Shown: piece by piece, positions 1 to 10,690 of the stretch
Position numbering within the stretch: position 1 is the stretch's first letter
Layout of the letters: every line of letters begins with the position of its first letter
Program-made: the position numbers and the translations under genes
Notes under the pieces: generated by a model
What the model was told of the DNA's origin: nothing
The model's database searches: none
Seen by the model: only the letters and a program-made list of their open reading frames with translations
NCBI GenBank assembly: GCA_963693315.1
Contig: OY856186.1
Location: forward strand, 95,708,943-95,772,942
Length of the DNA stretch: 64,000 bases
DNA from: Diogma glabrata
Lineage: Eukaryota > Arthropoda > Insecta > Diptera > Cylindrotomidae
Direction: 5' to 3'

Positions 1-776
1 AGCTCATCATCGTCCGCCTGTAGTTTAACTAGTCGTTCGATTTCTATTCCAGTGTTATTAATTACTGAAATATTAGGTCGAGAAAGATAATCAGCAATTA
101 AATTATCTTTTCCGGAAATATGGCGAATATCTGTGGTGAATTCGGATATGAATTCGAGATGCCTAGTTTGACGTGGACTGCGATCTGTTTTTGATGTAAT
201 GGCTGAAATCAACGGTTTATGATCGGTATATACGAAAAACTGTCGTCCCTCAACAAATGTTTAAAATGCTTTATTGACTGATATATTGCCAATAGTTCTT
301 TGTCAAAGGCAGAGTAACGCTGCTCTGCTGGCTGAAGCTTTTTCGAAAAAAAACTTAGCGGCTCCCAAATATTTCTTTTGACATTGAATTGCTGAAGGAC
401 TGCTCCTATGGCTATTTCTGAACAGTCAGACCAATAATGTCATTTTTGCTAATGCCGTTTTAACGTTATCAAAAGCTTGTATACATTGTTCTGGAAATGG
501 AAAAATATTCTTGGTTGTTTTCGTTTTAGTAAAAGTTTTCATATGATCATATATTGGAGCTAGCATGTCTGCATTGTGTGGTAAGAACCTATGATAATAA
601 TTTATCATGCCTAAGAATTTTTGTGTCTGTTTAACAGAAGTAGGTGGTTCTAATTTAAGCAAATCTTCTATGCGTTCTTTAGAAGGACTGATTCCATCTT
701 TGGAAATAGTATACCCGAGAAAATTAAGTGTTTCGAAACCAAATTCGCATTTGGATACATTTATATTAAGTCCAAA
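1..776 (-). pseudogene. pol: gypsy pol, 3' part: RT thumb, RNase H, start of integrase (broken)
   Basis: Continues the gypsy polyprotein after the non-LTR insertion. The RT thumb (FGLNINVSKCEFGFETLNFL) and the KTQKFLGMINYYHRF-type connection block are readable down to about 440. A 38-bp deletion there removes the start of the RNase H, where the right copy has a complete SDCSE-type active-site block. Downstream, a one-base deletion near 261 (three T instead of four in the AAACATTTTG segment) shifts the frame again. The rest, read leftward to the window edge, matches the right copy through ADYLSRP and into the integrase leader. Because of these breaks this arm cannot make a working Pol. Confidence 0.85.
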
Positions 777-3579
777 TTTTTTTTTTTTTTTTTTTTTTAA
801 TAAGAAGTGTTGTGTAGTAGGAATTACAAAATGTGTCACAACAACACATAGATACCTTTTAAGACGTAGGTCCCACAACAACATGCGTCTTGAGGTATAG
901 GTGGACGCCTTTTTTAAATCTTTGTGGATTGAAAGCACTCGAGACTATTGATTCGGGCAACGCATTCCATGTGTACGATGTACGCACAAAGAATTCTCTT
1001 TGCATTCTATTACTATGACAGTGAGTAATCTCGACAGTTCGACCGCCCGCACACACCGATTGACGAGTAAAACGGGGAAAAACATATGTCTGAGGCATTA
1101 TGGACCTGATTTCATCCGAGCACTGCTGGTGACGATATTTATAAAAAACAACGAGATCAGCAACAGTGCGACGATGTTGCAGGGAATCAAGACCTAATGT
1201 TAAATCTCGATCACCAACAATTCGTATAGCTCGCTTTTGAACAGAGTCCAAAAGAGCCAGGATAGTAACAGATGCAGCGCCCCAAACTTGACAACAATAC
1301 TCCATACAGGGACGAATATAGGACTTATAAATGTGGAGTAATTGATGCGGAGTAAAATATTTTTTACATCTATTGAGGAGGCCGAGTTTTCTTGACGCGC
1401 TCTTTGCCATGGCCATTATATGATCGTTCCAGAGTAAGTCATTGGATATTGTGACTCCCAATAAACGAATGCTTTCACATTCGCGTATTTGGTCGTCACA
1501 CATATTAATTGAAATATCGTTGGGAAACTCGGTCTTTGATCTGGAAACAATCAATAACTGTGTTTTGGTGGAATTAAAATTGACCAAATTTTTGTCACCC
1601 CAATCGGCGACTTTTTTTAGGTCCTCGTTTACATTTATGGCAGCGTCTCTCCGGACGGGATTTATTCGTTCATGCATTTTACCCTTTGAAGATAGGGGGA
1701 CGAATGACTTGTGCAGTGTACTATCATCTGCAAAACTATTTATTGGGTTACTGGTGATTTGCAACAGTTCGTTGATATAAATTAAAAATAAAGTGGGAGA
1801 TAAAACTGAGCCTTGGAGTACACCAGCGTTAATTAATTTGGACTCAGAAGAAAAGCCATCTATAGATACCGAGATGTATCGGTTAGACAGAAAATTTTGA
1901 ATCAACTTCACGACTGCGGGATGAAAACCGTACGCAACGAGCTTGTTGATCAAGTTGGCATGCCAAATTCGATCAAATGCTTTTGAGATGTCTAATGCGA
2001 TTACGTACGTTTCACCACCTTTCTCAAGTATGCTATTCCAAATATGTGCCACATAGTTCAATAGATCGGTTGTTGATCTTTTGTTTCTAAAACCGTATTG
2101 GCTGTCAGATATCAAATGGTTGTCTTCCAAAAATTTGGATATGTGTGAATTAATATAGTGCTCGTATATTTTAGACATGACTGGGAGTAAGGCTATTGGT
2201 CTATAATTTGAAATATCACATTTCGTTCCTTTTTTTGGGACAGGCTGGACATTGGCCAACTTCCAGCAGGATGGATAAATACCAGATTTATAGGATTTAT
2301 AAAATATTTTGGTGAGGGTTGGTGCAAGTTCTTTTGAAAATGTTTTTAGAATGACAGGAGGAATGTTGTCCAGACCAGAAGCTTTGTTGTTGTTTAACCC
2401 CCTTAAAAGTTTTTCGACAATTTTGGGTTTGAAATGTAATTGTTTCATATTAACTCCTGAAGACTGGATTTGGGGTATTTCTTTGGGAGTTTCTAAAACT
2501 GTTGAATTTGAAGCAAAGCGTTCCGCGAACAATGTAGCTTTCCTTACAGGGTCAGTAATGATTGAGTCACCATCAATGATAGGAGGGATAGAAGATTTAG
2601 TACCACAATTTAAAGAATTAATGGCACTGTAAAAACTTTTGTCAGAAATTGACACACTCGAAAGTTTTGCCGCTTTCGCTCTGTCAATCTCTGCTTTTTC
2701 GTTTTCGATTATCTGGTTTGATATTTTATTAGCCTTTAAATATTGGGATCGATTAACAGAGTTCTTTTTGTGAATCCAAATATTAAATAATCTACGTTTG
2801 TTTCTAAGAGCCAATTTGACTGCTTTCGAAAACAAATACTTTTGTTGGGGTTTCATTATTGAAAAGGGAACGAATTTGTTAATACTGAATTGAATGGTTT
2901 CAGTAAAGTTTTGAGCAGAAACATTTACATCGTCAGTATAAAAACAATGACGATCAAAAGGGAAACCTTGAAAAAAACTTCGGAGACCATTGGTGTCCAT
3001 CCTTGAAAAGTGAAACACTTTACGGGATTTGGGAACTCCAGTTTGTAGCAAATCAGCTTTGATAACTGATGTGACTAGATAATGGTCAGAATTTCCAATA
3101 CTACCCTTATCGACATTGACACTCGTAATATCTGGCATAGATGTGAGATAAAGGTCTAAGAGAAAACTTTTATCACCGCCATTACAAGGAGTGAAAGTTG
3201 GGCTTTTTACAATCTGCGTCAGGTCGTGCGATGCAGCAAATATTTCTGCCTGCCTTCCATTGTTGTCGTCTGTCATTTTGGAAAATTCCAACCACGATTT
3301 GTTGTGGACGTTGAAGTCACCGGTAACGATAACCTCACAACTTTGAAATTGTGCTCTAATTTCGTCGACAACATTAGTCAAGTCATTAAAAAAATTGGGA
3401 TTATGTTTGTTTGGGGACCGGTATAGAGCTATTGTGAAAAAAGAAATTTCAGGTAGACAAACCTTTAATACTACTGTACTGTAGCCATCACCATGTACTT
3501 CATAATTTGGAAAGCGTTTATATCCAACACTCTCATGAATGTATGCACATACACCTTGATGGAGTTTGATCTAAATCAT
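777..3579 (-). mobile_element. 5'-truncated non-LTR retrotransposon (left copy) nested in gypsy RT
   Basis: Runs leftward from about 3,579 (inside the endonuclease domain) to a poly-T run at 777-800, which is the poly-A tail read from the other strand. It interrupts the gypsy RT a few codons after YIDD. The 5' end is truncated, which is usual for target-primed reverse transcription. At the 5' junction the phrase TTTAGATCAA occurs both in the gypsy sequence and about 28 bp away at the element start, a possible microhomology join. The right copy at 7,890 has the insertion at the same base, so the two share one insertion event. The poly-A run is longer here (about 22 against 16 in the right copy). 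Confidence 0.88.
859..3570 (-). pseudogene. non-LTR endonuclease (partial) and reverse transcriptase
   Basis: An open frame of about 900 codons with no true start, since the 5' end is truncated. The N-terminal 150 residues are the C-terminal half of an exonuclease-endonuclease-phosphatase fold: VTGDFNVHNKSW supplies a catalytic Asp/Asn and IGNSDHYLV the terminal Asp-His. The RT follows: NNNKASGLDNIP, SNYRPIALLPVMSKIYE, YGFRNKRSTTD, ALDISKAFDRIWH, AGVLQGSVLSPTLFLIYIN and catalytic FADDST. A C-terminal region with Cys/His pairs ends at 859. The frame is unbroken. Three amino-acid differences from the right copy stand out: Val for Ala in KAVKL and in DPVRK, and Ile for Ser in LIYIN. Clade is Jockey/CR1-like by motif wording only. 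Confidence 0.88.
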
Positions 3580-4601
3580 CATATTTGATGAAATTGATCT
3601 AAACGTTGTGCCAATAAATTTAAATGATCTTTGTGCTGCTCTTGGGATCTGCTAGCGACTAGAATATCGTCGATGTAAGCATAAGCAAAATCCATATCTC
3701 TTAATACTTCGTCAATAAACCTTTGGAATGTTTGGGCCGCGTTTTTAAGTCCAAATGGCATCCTACAAAATTCGAATAATCCAAAGGGTGTTGTGATCGC
3801 TGTCTTGTGTACATCGCCAGGTGCTACTGGAATATGATGGTACGCACGTATTATATCGATTTTTGAAAAAATTATTGATCCTTCTAACTGATTTGTAAAA
3901 TCGTGTACGTGAGGAATAGGGTAGCGATCAGATATTGTAACCGAATTTAGTTGACGGTAGTCACCGCAAGGTCTCCAATCCGTATTGGTTTTTTTTCGAA
4001 CCAAATGTAGAGGTGATGCGGCATGAGATGACGACTTTAGACATATCCCAAGATTTAACATATGCTGAAATTCGGTTTTTGCAATTTTTAATTTGTCATC
4101 GTGAAGACGGCGCGGTTTTGCTGCTGGCAGCTGTCCGCTTGTATGGATATAATGTACTACGTTGTGTTTGACGTCAGCATTATAATCCGGCGGACTTGTT
4201 AAAGACGGATATTTCGAAAATATTTTGAAATATTCGCTATCCATTGAAAACAATTTTGGAGTAGGCGTATCAAATAATTTTGCCGTTGTATTTATTTCTA
4301 GACCCGTATCAGTATCAGTAAGCTTCTTGTATTTACGGTTCACTGATAAGTTAAATTTAACCAAAAAATCTGCTCCAATTATTGGACGGTTGATATCTGC
4401 TACAATGAAAGGATGAGTAAAATCTTTACGAAGTCCTAAATTTAATTGCAGAAGTCGAGTCCCGTAAGTAGAAATTTTGCTACCGTTTGCTGCACAAAGA
4501 TTGTAATCTGATTTACTAAGATTTTTAGAAAAATTAGTACGTGGCACAATTGAGACATCAGCTCCAGTGTCTATTAGAAAATTCAAGTTTGTTTCAAGCA
4601 T
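3580..4601 (-). pseudogene. pol: gypsy pol, 5' part: protease and reverse transcriptase fingers/palm
   Basis: Encodes the aspartic protease (IDTGADVSIVP, catalytic Asp in DTG) followed by the reverse transcriptase. RT motifs seen in order are the WRPCGDYRQLN block, FSKIDIIRAYHHIPV, PFGLFEFCRMPFGLKNA and the catalytic YIDDILVAS. The frame ends about 20 residues after YIDD, where the non-LTR insertion begins; it resumes at 776 with the RT thumb. Family knowledge: in gypsy elements these are one polyprotein cleaved by the protease. The start at 4,601 is not a true start, because it lies in the fusion created by the gag/pol border deletion. The amino-acid sequence is the same as in the right copy over this stretch, so the two copies split recently. 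Confidence 0.9.
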
Positions 4602-5366
4602 TTTCTTGCTTTATGACCAAATTTATGGTGGTAGAAACAAGTTGGATATCTATTAACCTGTCTTGCGCTGCGTAACCGATTGTTGCTTTTGCTACGGTAT
4701 CTAACATGAGGAGAATTTTGGTTCCTAAACCTGATTCTTGTATCCCTATATTGTGGTCTACCTTGACGGTTCAAATGTAGTTCGTCTTTATTATGAACAA
4801 AAACACTCCGTCCTGGTGATTGACTGCGATTATCAATTTGCGAAATTGAAGGAGTATGTGTGATTTCATTAATTTTGTCAGCCGTTGTTATAGTTTCGTT
4901 TATATCCGTGTCTTTAATTGCAGCTAAAATAGATTTAACATTAATAGGTAAACCGTTTAACCATATTTGCTTGAGAAGGTCGGCTGTAATCGCTTGTGAT
5001 GTCCCTACCATCGCTTCCAATCTTCTATAATATTGTGATGGTGTGTCATCGCCAATTGCTACGCCGTTTAACAGTCTCTTAATTCTATTGGTTTCTTTTT
5101 CTGTGTCTTTCAAGCACAATTGATTTTAATTTTTCATATTTCCTTTCTGTTGGTGGCTTATTTATAATGTCATTTAAAGTCATTAAAATATCTTCCGGTA
5201 ATGATGTTAGACAATGATGATATTTTAAATCGTCGCTCTTTATCGTATTGATTAAGAATGTCGATTCTATTAGAGCAAACCAAGTAGTAGGACATGAATG
5301 GCAAAAGCTAGGCATTTTTACTCTAGCTATTGTATTTGTCTCAAGATTTTCTTTTGTATCTGTCAT
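4583..5366 (-). pseudogene. gag: gypsy gag (capsid/nucleocapsid), frameshifted
   Basis: Structural protein of the particle that packages element RNA. The ATG at 5,364-5,366 opens a 93-codon frame; the frame then shifts by one near 5,110 and runs to 4,583, so at least one indel breaks it. The N-terminal part holds the capsid-like helices usual in arthropod gypsy Gag. The C-terminal part is rich in Arg, Asn and Ser and ends in CFYHHKFGHKARKC, a nucleic-acid-binding knuckle of the variant CxxH type often seen in arthropod gypsy elements. Directly after KARKC a deletion of about 124 bp fuses gag in frame to the protease region. The same segment in the right copy shows what was lost. The frameshift and the fusion argue that it is not functional. 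Confidence 0.85.
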
Positions 5367-5530
5367 TTTGTAGAAATAATGTAAAATATCATCAGAGAAA
5401 AAGAAACAAAATATATTAAAGATAAAAAAAATTTCAAATGAATAATTAAATTAAATTTCTAAAAATTATGATCACTGATTTCAATAATAGCAAAAATTAA
5501 ATGTGTGATTGTGTCAACTGTAATTGTAAA

Positions 5531-6412
5531 CAAATAAAAAGCAATGATATCTTATCACACGCACATTTCAGCGGTAAGAACGTCAAAGGAACCAAATCAG
5601 GAGTTTGTTTTTAGGGTTTAATACACAACATAAAAGTACCAAACCAAAGAAATGATACATTTTGATAAGCAGATTGGATACTGCGACAGTAAAAACATTT
5701 CATGTAACTATTCAAGCTAAAATTTTCAATAAACATACCAAGCTACAAAAATGTATGTACATTTTATGAACTAAAACTTAAAAATAAAAAATATATAAAT
5801 AAATAGTCCCGATGGTCGACACATCTAAGTTTACAAAGTATAAATTTATTTTTCTTCGAAATCTAAATGTACAATGCATTATTTGAAAGTTAATCTGAAA
5901 CGAGAGAAGTACAAGCCAAACGCAAAAACTCTTTGAAGGCACACAGTATTTTATTTTTGAAAGCCCTAATTTTGGGCGTTTAATGACAAGAGATCCCTTA
6001 CACTTCAAAGAGCTTTTGCGTTTGGCTTGTACTTCTCTCGTTTCAGATTAACTTTCAAATAATGCATTGTACATTTAGAATTCGAAGAAAAATAAATTTA
6101 TACTTTGTAAACTTAATTGTGTGTCGACCATCGGGACTATTTATTTATATATTTTTTATTTTTAAGTTTTAGTTCATAAAATGTACATACATTTTTGTAG
6201 CTTGGTATGTTTATTGAAAATTTTAGCTTGAATAGTTACATAATATGTTTTTACTGTCGCAGTATCCAATCTGCTTATCAAAATGTATCATTTCTTTGGT
6301 TTGGTACTTTTATGTTGTGTATTAAACCCTAAAAACAAACTCCTGATTTGGTTCCTTTGACGTTCTTACCGCTGAAATGTGCGTGTGATAAGATATCATT
6401 GCTTTTTATTTG
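5531..6412. repeat. 880-bp hairpin: ~407-bp inverted arms around a 66-bp loop
   Basis: 5,531-5,937 is the reverse complement of 6,004-6,412, with small differences (for example a GTGTGTCG against GTGTCG indel near 6,120). The 66-bp loop at 5,938-6,003 starts GGCACACAGTATTTTATTTT. Each arm contains CATTGTACATTTAGA and TAAGATATCATTGC. The loop and right arm occur again at 14,246-14,730, so the sequence is a dispersed repeat. No protein-coding capacity was seen. It lies at the centre of the larger gypsy palindrome, with the left arm abutting gypsy leader and the right arm abutting gypsy gag. It could be a fold-back element or a mobile repeat that became palindromic during the inverted duplication. 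Confidence 0.85.
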
Positions 6413-6438
6413 TTTTTTTACGTTGTGTTTCTATTTTA

Positions 6439-6804
6439 GCTGCAATTAAAGACACGGATATAAACGAAACTATAACAACGGCTGACAAAATTAATGAAAT
6501 CACACATACTCCTTCAATTTCGCAAATTGATAATCGCAGTCAATCACCAGGACGGAGTGTTTTTGTTCATAATAAAGACGAACTACATTTGAACCGTCAA
6601 GGTAGACCACAATATAGGGATACAAGAATCAGGTTTAGGAACCAAAATTCTCCTCATGTTAGATACCGTAGCAAAAGCAACAATCGGTTACGCAGCGCAA
6701 GACAGGTTAATAGATATCCAACTTGTTTCTACCACCATAAATTTGGTCATAAAGCAAGAAAATGCACACAACCGTGCGATTTTAAGCAGGCTGAAAAAAA
6801 CTAA
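6439..6804 (+). pseudogene. gag: gypsy gag, C-terminal third
   Basis: Only the last ~120 codons remain, from the segment reading AAIKDTDINETITTADKINE. They include the Arg/Asn/Ser-rich basic linker and the CFYHHKFGHKARKC knuckle followed by TQPCDF. Gag stops at 6,804 with TAA after a run of A. Pol opens in a different frame immediately afterwards, so normal expression would need a frameshift or re-initiation near 6,790-6,807. The apparent upstream start at 6,379 lies in the hairpin sequence and is an accident of the junction, not the native start. Confidence 0.85.
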
Positions 6805-6806
6805 AT

Positions 6807-7889
6807 TTGTCTAAGGTAAACGCGGCGACCCAAGACAAAATCATTTCACGCCGCTTATTTATAACTTGTAAAAATACAAACTTGAATTTTCTAATAGACA
6901 CTGGAGCTGATGTCTCAATTGTGCCACGTACTAATTTTTCTAAAAATCTTAGTAAATCAGATTACAATCTTTGTGCAGCAAACGGTAGCAAAATTTCTAC
7001 TTACGGGACTCGACTTCTGCAATTAAATTTAGGACTTCGTAAAGATTTTACTCATCCTTTCATTGTAGCAGATATCAACCGTCCAATAATTGGAGCAGAT
7101 TTTTTGGTTAAATTTAACTTATCAGTGAACCGTAAATACAAGAAGCTTACTGATACTGATACGGGTCTAGAAATAAATACAACGGCAAAATTATTTGATA
7201 CGCCTACTCCAAAATTGTTTTCAATGGATAGCGAATATTTCAAAATATTTTCGAAATATCCGTCTTTAACAAGTCCGCCGGATTATAATGCTGACGTCAA
7301 ACACAACGTAGTACATTATATCCATACAAGCGGACAGCTGCCAGCAGCAAAACCGCGCCGTCTTCACGATGACAAATTAAAAATTGCAAAAACCGAATTT
7401 CAGCATATGTTAAATCTTGGGATATGTCTAAAGTCGTCATCTCATGCCGCATCACCTCTACATTTGGTTCGAAAAAAAACCAATACGGATTGGAGACCTT
7501 GCGGTGACTACCGTCAACTAAATTCGGTTACAATATCTGATCGCTACCCTATTCCTCACGTACACGATTTTACAAATCAGTTAGAAGGATCAATAATTTT
7601 TTCAAAAATCGATATAATACGTGCGTACCATCATATTCCAGTAGCACCTGGCGATGTACACAAGACAGCGATCACAACACCCTTTGGATTATTCGAATTT
7701 TGTAGGATGCCATTTGGACTTAAAAACGCGGCCCAAACATTCCAAAGGTTTATTGACGAAGTATTAAGAGATATGGATTTTGCTTATGCTTACATCGACG
7801 ATATTCTAGTCGCTAGCAGATCCCAAGAGCAGCACAAAGATCATTTAAATTTATTGGCACAACGTTTAGATCAATTTCATCAAATATGA
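6807..7889 (+). CDS. pol: gypsy pol, 5' part: protease and RT up to the insertion
   Basis: A 360-codon frame with no ATG at its start, as expected for a pol read by frameshifting from gag. The order is a short leader, the protease with IDTGADVSIVP (near residues 30-40), then RT with SHAASPLHLVRKK, WRPCGDYRQLN, FSKIDIIRAYHH, CRMPFGLKNAAQTFQRF and YIDDILVAS near residue 330. All catalytic Asp residues of the RT palm that I can place are present. The frame is cut about 20 residues after YIDD by the non-LTR element and continues at 10,687. It is identical at protein level to the left arm where both exist. Confidence 0.9.
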   Translation: MSKVNAATQDKIISRRLFITCKNTNLNFLIDTGADVSIVPRTNFSKNLSKSDYNLCAANGSKISTYGTRLLQLNLGLRKDFTHPFIVADINRPIIGADFLVKFNLSVNRKYKKLTDTDTGLEINTTAKLFDTPTPKLFSMDSEYFKIFSKYPSLTSPPDYNADVKHNVVHYIHTSGQLPAAKPRRLHDDKLKIAKTEFQHMLNLGICLKSSSHAASPLHLVRKKTNTDWRPCGDYRQLNSVTISDRYPIPHVHDFTNQLEGSIIFSKIDIIRAYHHIPVAPGDVHKTAITTPFGLFEFCRMPFGLKNAAQTFQRFIDEVLRDMDFAYAYIDDILVASRSQEQHKDHLNLLAQRLDQFHQI

Positions 7890-10690
7890 TGATTTAGATC
7901 AAACTCCATCAAGGTGTATGTGCATACATTCATGAGAGTGTTGGATATAAACGCTTTCCAAATTATGAAGTACATGGTGATGGCTACAGTACAGTAGTAT
8001 TAAAGGTTTGTCTACCTGAAATTTCTTTTTTCACAATAGCTCTATACCGGTCCCCAAACAAACATAATCCCAATTTTTTTAATGACTTGACTAATGTTGT
8101 CGACGAAATTAGAGCACAATTTCAAAGTTGTGAGGTTATCGTTACCGGTGACTTCAACGTCCACAACAAATCGTGGTTGGAATTTTCCAAAATGACAGAC
8201 GACAACAATGGAAGGCAGGCAGAAATATTTGCTGCATCGCACGACCTGACGCAGATTGTAAAAAGCCCAACTTTCACTCCTTGTAATGGCGGTGATAAAA
8301 GTTTTCTCTTAGACCTTTATCTCACATCTATGCCAGATATTACGAGTGTCAATGTCGATAAGGGTAGTATTGGAAATTCTGACCATTATCTAGTCACATC
8401 AGTTATCAAAGCTGATTTGCTACAAACTGGAGTTCCCAAATCCCGTAAAGTGTTTCACTTTTCAAGGATGGACACCAATGGTCTCCGAAGTTTTTTTCAA
8501 GGTTTCCCTTTTGATCGTCATTGTTTTTATACTGACGATGTAAATGTTTCTGCTCAAAACTTTACTGAAACCATTCAATTCAGTATTAACAAATTCGTTC
8601 CCTTTTCAATAATGAAACCCCAACAAAAGTATTTGTTTTCGAAAGCAGCCAAATTGGCTCTTAGAAACAAACGTAGATTATTTAATATTTGGATTCACAA
8701 AAAGAACTCTGTTAATCGATCCCAATATTTAAAGGCTAATAAAATATCAAACCAGATAATCGAAAACGAAAAAGCAGAGATTGACAGAGCGAAAGCGGCA
8801 AAACTTTCGAGTGTGTCAATTTCTGACAAAAGTTTTTACAGTGCCATTAATTCTTTAAATTGTGGTACTAAATCTTCTATCCCTCCTATCATTGATGGTG
8901 ACTCAATCATTACTGACCCTGCAAGGAAAGCTACATTGTTCGCGGAACGCTTTGCTTCAAATTCAACAGTTTTAGAAACTCCCAAAGAAATACCCCAAAT
9001 CCAGTCTTCAGGAGTTAATATGAAACAATTACATTTCAAACCCAAAATTGTCGAAAAACTTTTAAGGGGGTTAAACAACAACAAAGCTTCTGGTCTGGAC
9101 AACATTCCTCCTGTCATTCTAAAAACATTTTCAAAAGAACTTGCACCAACCCTCACCAAAATATTTTATAAATCCTATAAATCTGGTATTTATCCATCCT
9201 GCTGGAAGTTGGCCAATGTCCAGCCTGTCCCAAAAAAAGGAACGAAATGTGATATTTCAAATTATAGACCAATAGCCTTACTCCCAGTCATGTCTAAAAT
9301 ATACGAGCACTATATTAATTCACACATATCCAAATTTTTGGAAGACAACCATTTGATATCTGACAGCCAATACGGTTTTAGAAACAAAAGATCAACAACC
9401 GATCTATTGAACTATGTGGCACATATTTGGAATAGCATACTTGAGAAAGGTGGTGAAACGTACGTAATCGCATTAGACATCTCAAAAGCATTTGATCGAA
9501 TTTGGCATGCCAACTTGATCAACAAGCTCGTTGCGTACGGTTTTCATCCCGCAGTCGTGAAGTTGATTCAAAATTTTCTGTCTAACCGATACATCTCGGT
9601 ATCTATAGATGGCTTTTCTTCTGAGTCCAAATTAATTAACGCTGGTGTACTCCAAGGCTCAGTTTTATCTCCCACTTTATTTTTAAGTTATATCAACGAA
9701 CTGTTGCAAATCACCAGTAACCCAATAAATAGTTTTGCAGATGATAGTACACTGCACAAGTCATTCGTCCCCCTATCTTCAAAGGGTAAAATGCATGAAC
9801 GAATAAATCCCGTCCGGAGAGACGCTGCCATAAATGTAAACGAGGACCTAAAAAAAGTCGCCGATTGGGGTGACAAAAATTTGGTCAATTTTAATTCCAC
9901 CAAAACACAGTTATTGATTGTTTCCAGATCAAAGACCGAGTTTCCCAACGATATTTCAATTAATATGTGTGACGACCAAATACGCGAATGTGAAAGCATT
10001 CGTTTATTGGGAGTCACAATATCCAATGACTTACTCTGGAACGATCATATAATGGCCATGGCAAAGAGCGCGTCAAGAAAACTCGGCCTCCTCAATAGAT
10101 GTAAAAAATATTTTACTCCGCATCAATTACTCCACATTTATAAGTCCTATATTCGTCCCTGTATGGAGTATTGTTGTCAAGTTTGGGGCGCTGCATCTGT
10201 TACTATCCTGGCTCTTTTGGACTCTGTTCAAAAGCGAGCTATACGAATTGTTGGTGATCGAGATTTAACATTAGGTCTTGATTCCCTGCAACATCGTCGC
10301 ACTGTTGCTGATCTCGTTGTTTTTTATAAATATCGTCACCAGCAGTGCTCGGATGAAATCAGGTCCATAATGCCTCAGACATATGTTTTTCCCCGTTTTA
10401 CTCGTCAATCGGTGTGTGCGGGCGGTCGAACTGTCGAGATTACTCACTGTCATAGTAATAGAATGCAAAGAGAATTCTTTGTGCGTACATCGTACACATG
10501 GAATGCGTTGCCCGAATCAATAGTCTCGAGTGCTTTCAATCCACAAAGATTTAAAAAAGGCGTCCACCTATACCTCAAGACGCATGTTGTTGTGGGACCT
10601 ACGTCTTAAAAGGTATCTATGTGTTGTTGTGACACATTTTGTAATTCCTACTACACAACACTTCTTATTAAAAAAAAAAAAAAAAATTTG
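7890..10690 (+). mobile_element. 5'-truncated non-LTR retrotransposon (right copy) nested in gypsy RT
   Basis: Same element and same insertion point as 777-3,579. It begins in the endonuclease region near 7,890 and ends in a poly-A run at about 10,671-10,686. The 3' untranslated part is about 60 bp, including TGTGTTGTTGTGACACATTT. Gypsy sequence resumes at AAATTTGGACTTAATAT. No clear target-site duplication longer than about four A/T bases can be seen because the 3' flank merges with poly-A. Confidence 0.88.
7914..10609 (+). CDS. non-LTR endonuclease (partial) and reverse transcriptase
   Basis: The frame is open from about 7,914 (GVCAYIHESVGYKRF) to the stop at 10,609, with no native start because of 5' truncation. 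The endonuclease half has VTGDFNVHNKSW and NSDHYLV. The RT has NNNKASGLDNIPP, SNYRPIALLPVMSKI, ALDISKAFDRIWHA, GVLQGSVLSPTLFLSYINE and FADDST. In the block before FADD this copy has Ser where the left copy has Ile (LSYIN against LIYIN); Ile is the usual residue, so this copy carries the likely mutation. The C-terminal part has a Cys/His-containing region (YIRPCMEYCCQVWG) typical of Jockey/CR1-like elements. Enzymatic role: nicks the target and copies element RNA there. Confidence 0.88.

Larger units (their letters stand above)
1..5530 (-). mobile_element. Ty3/gypsy retrotransposon, left inverted copy (partial, nested)
   Basis: Seen: reading leftward from 5,366, gag, protease, reverse transcriptase, RNase H and the first part of integrase follow in gypsy order; the window edge cuts the integrase. 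The element is split by a non-LTR insertion at 777-3,579. It is the reverse complement of the copy at 6,439-12,618: base 1 pairs with 11,498 and 4,925 with 6,439. This copy keeps the gag start and about 160 bp of leader that the right copy lacks. It has lost about 124 bp at the gag/pol border (near 4,600), 38 bp near 435 and one base near 261. No LTR was found next to it. Family knowledge: protease-RT-RNaseH-integrase is the Ty3/gypsy order. Confidence 0.9.

Noticed and set aside
607..900. Plus-strand frame across the poly-T run
   Set aside because: It is antisense to the gypsy RT and the non-LTR tail, which are clearly coded on the other strand.
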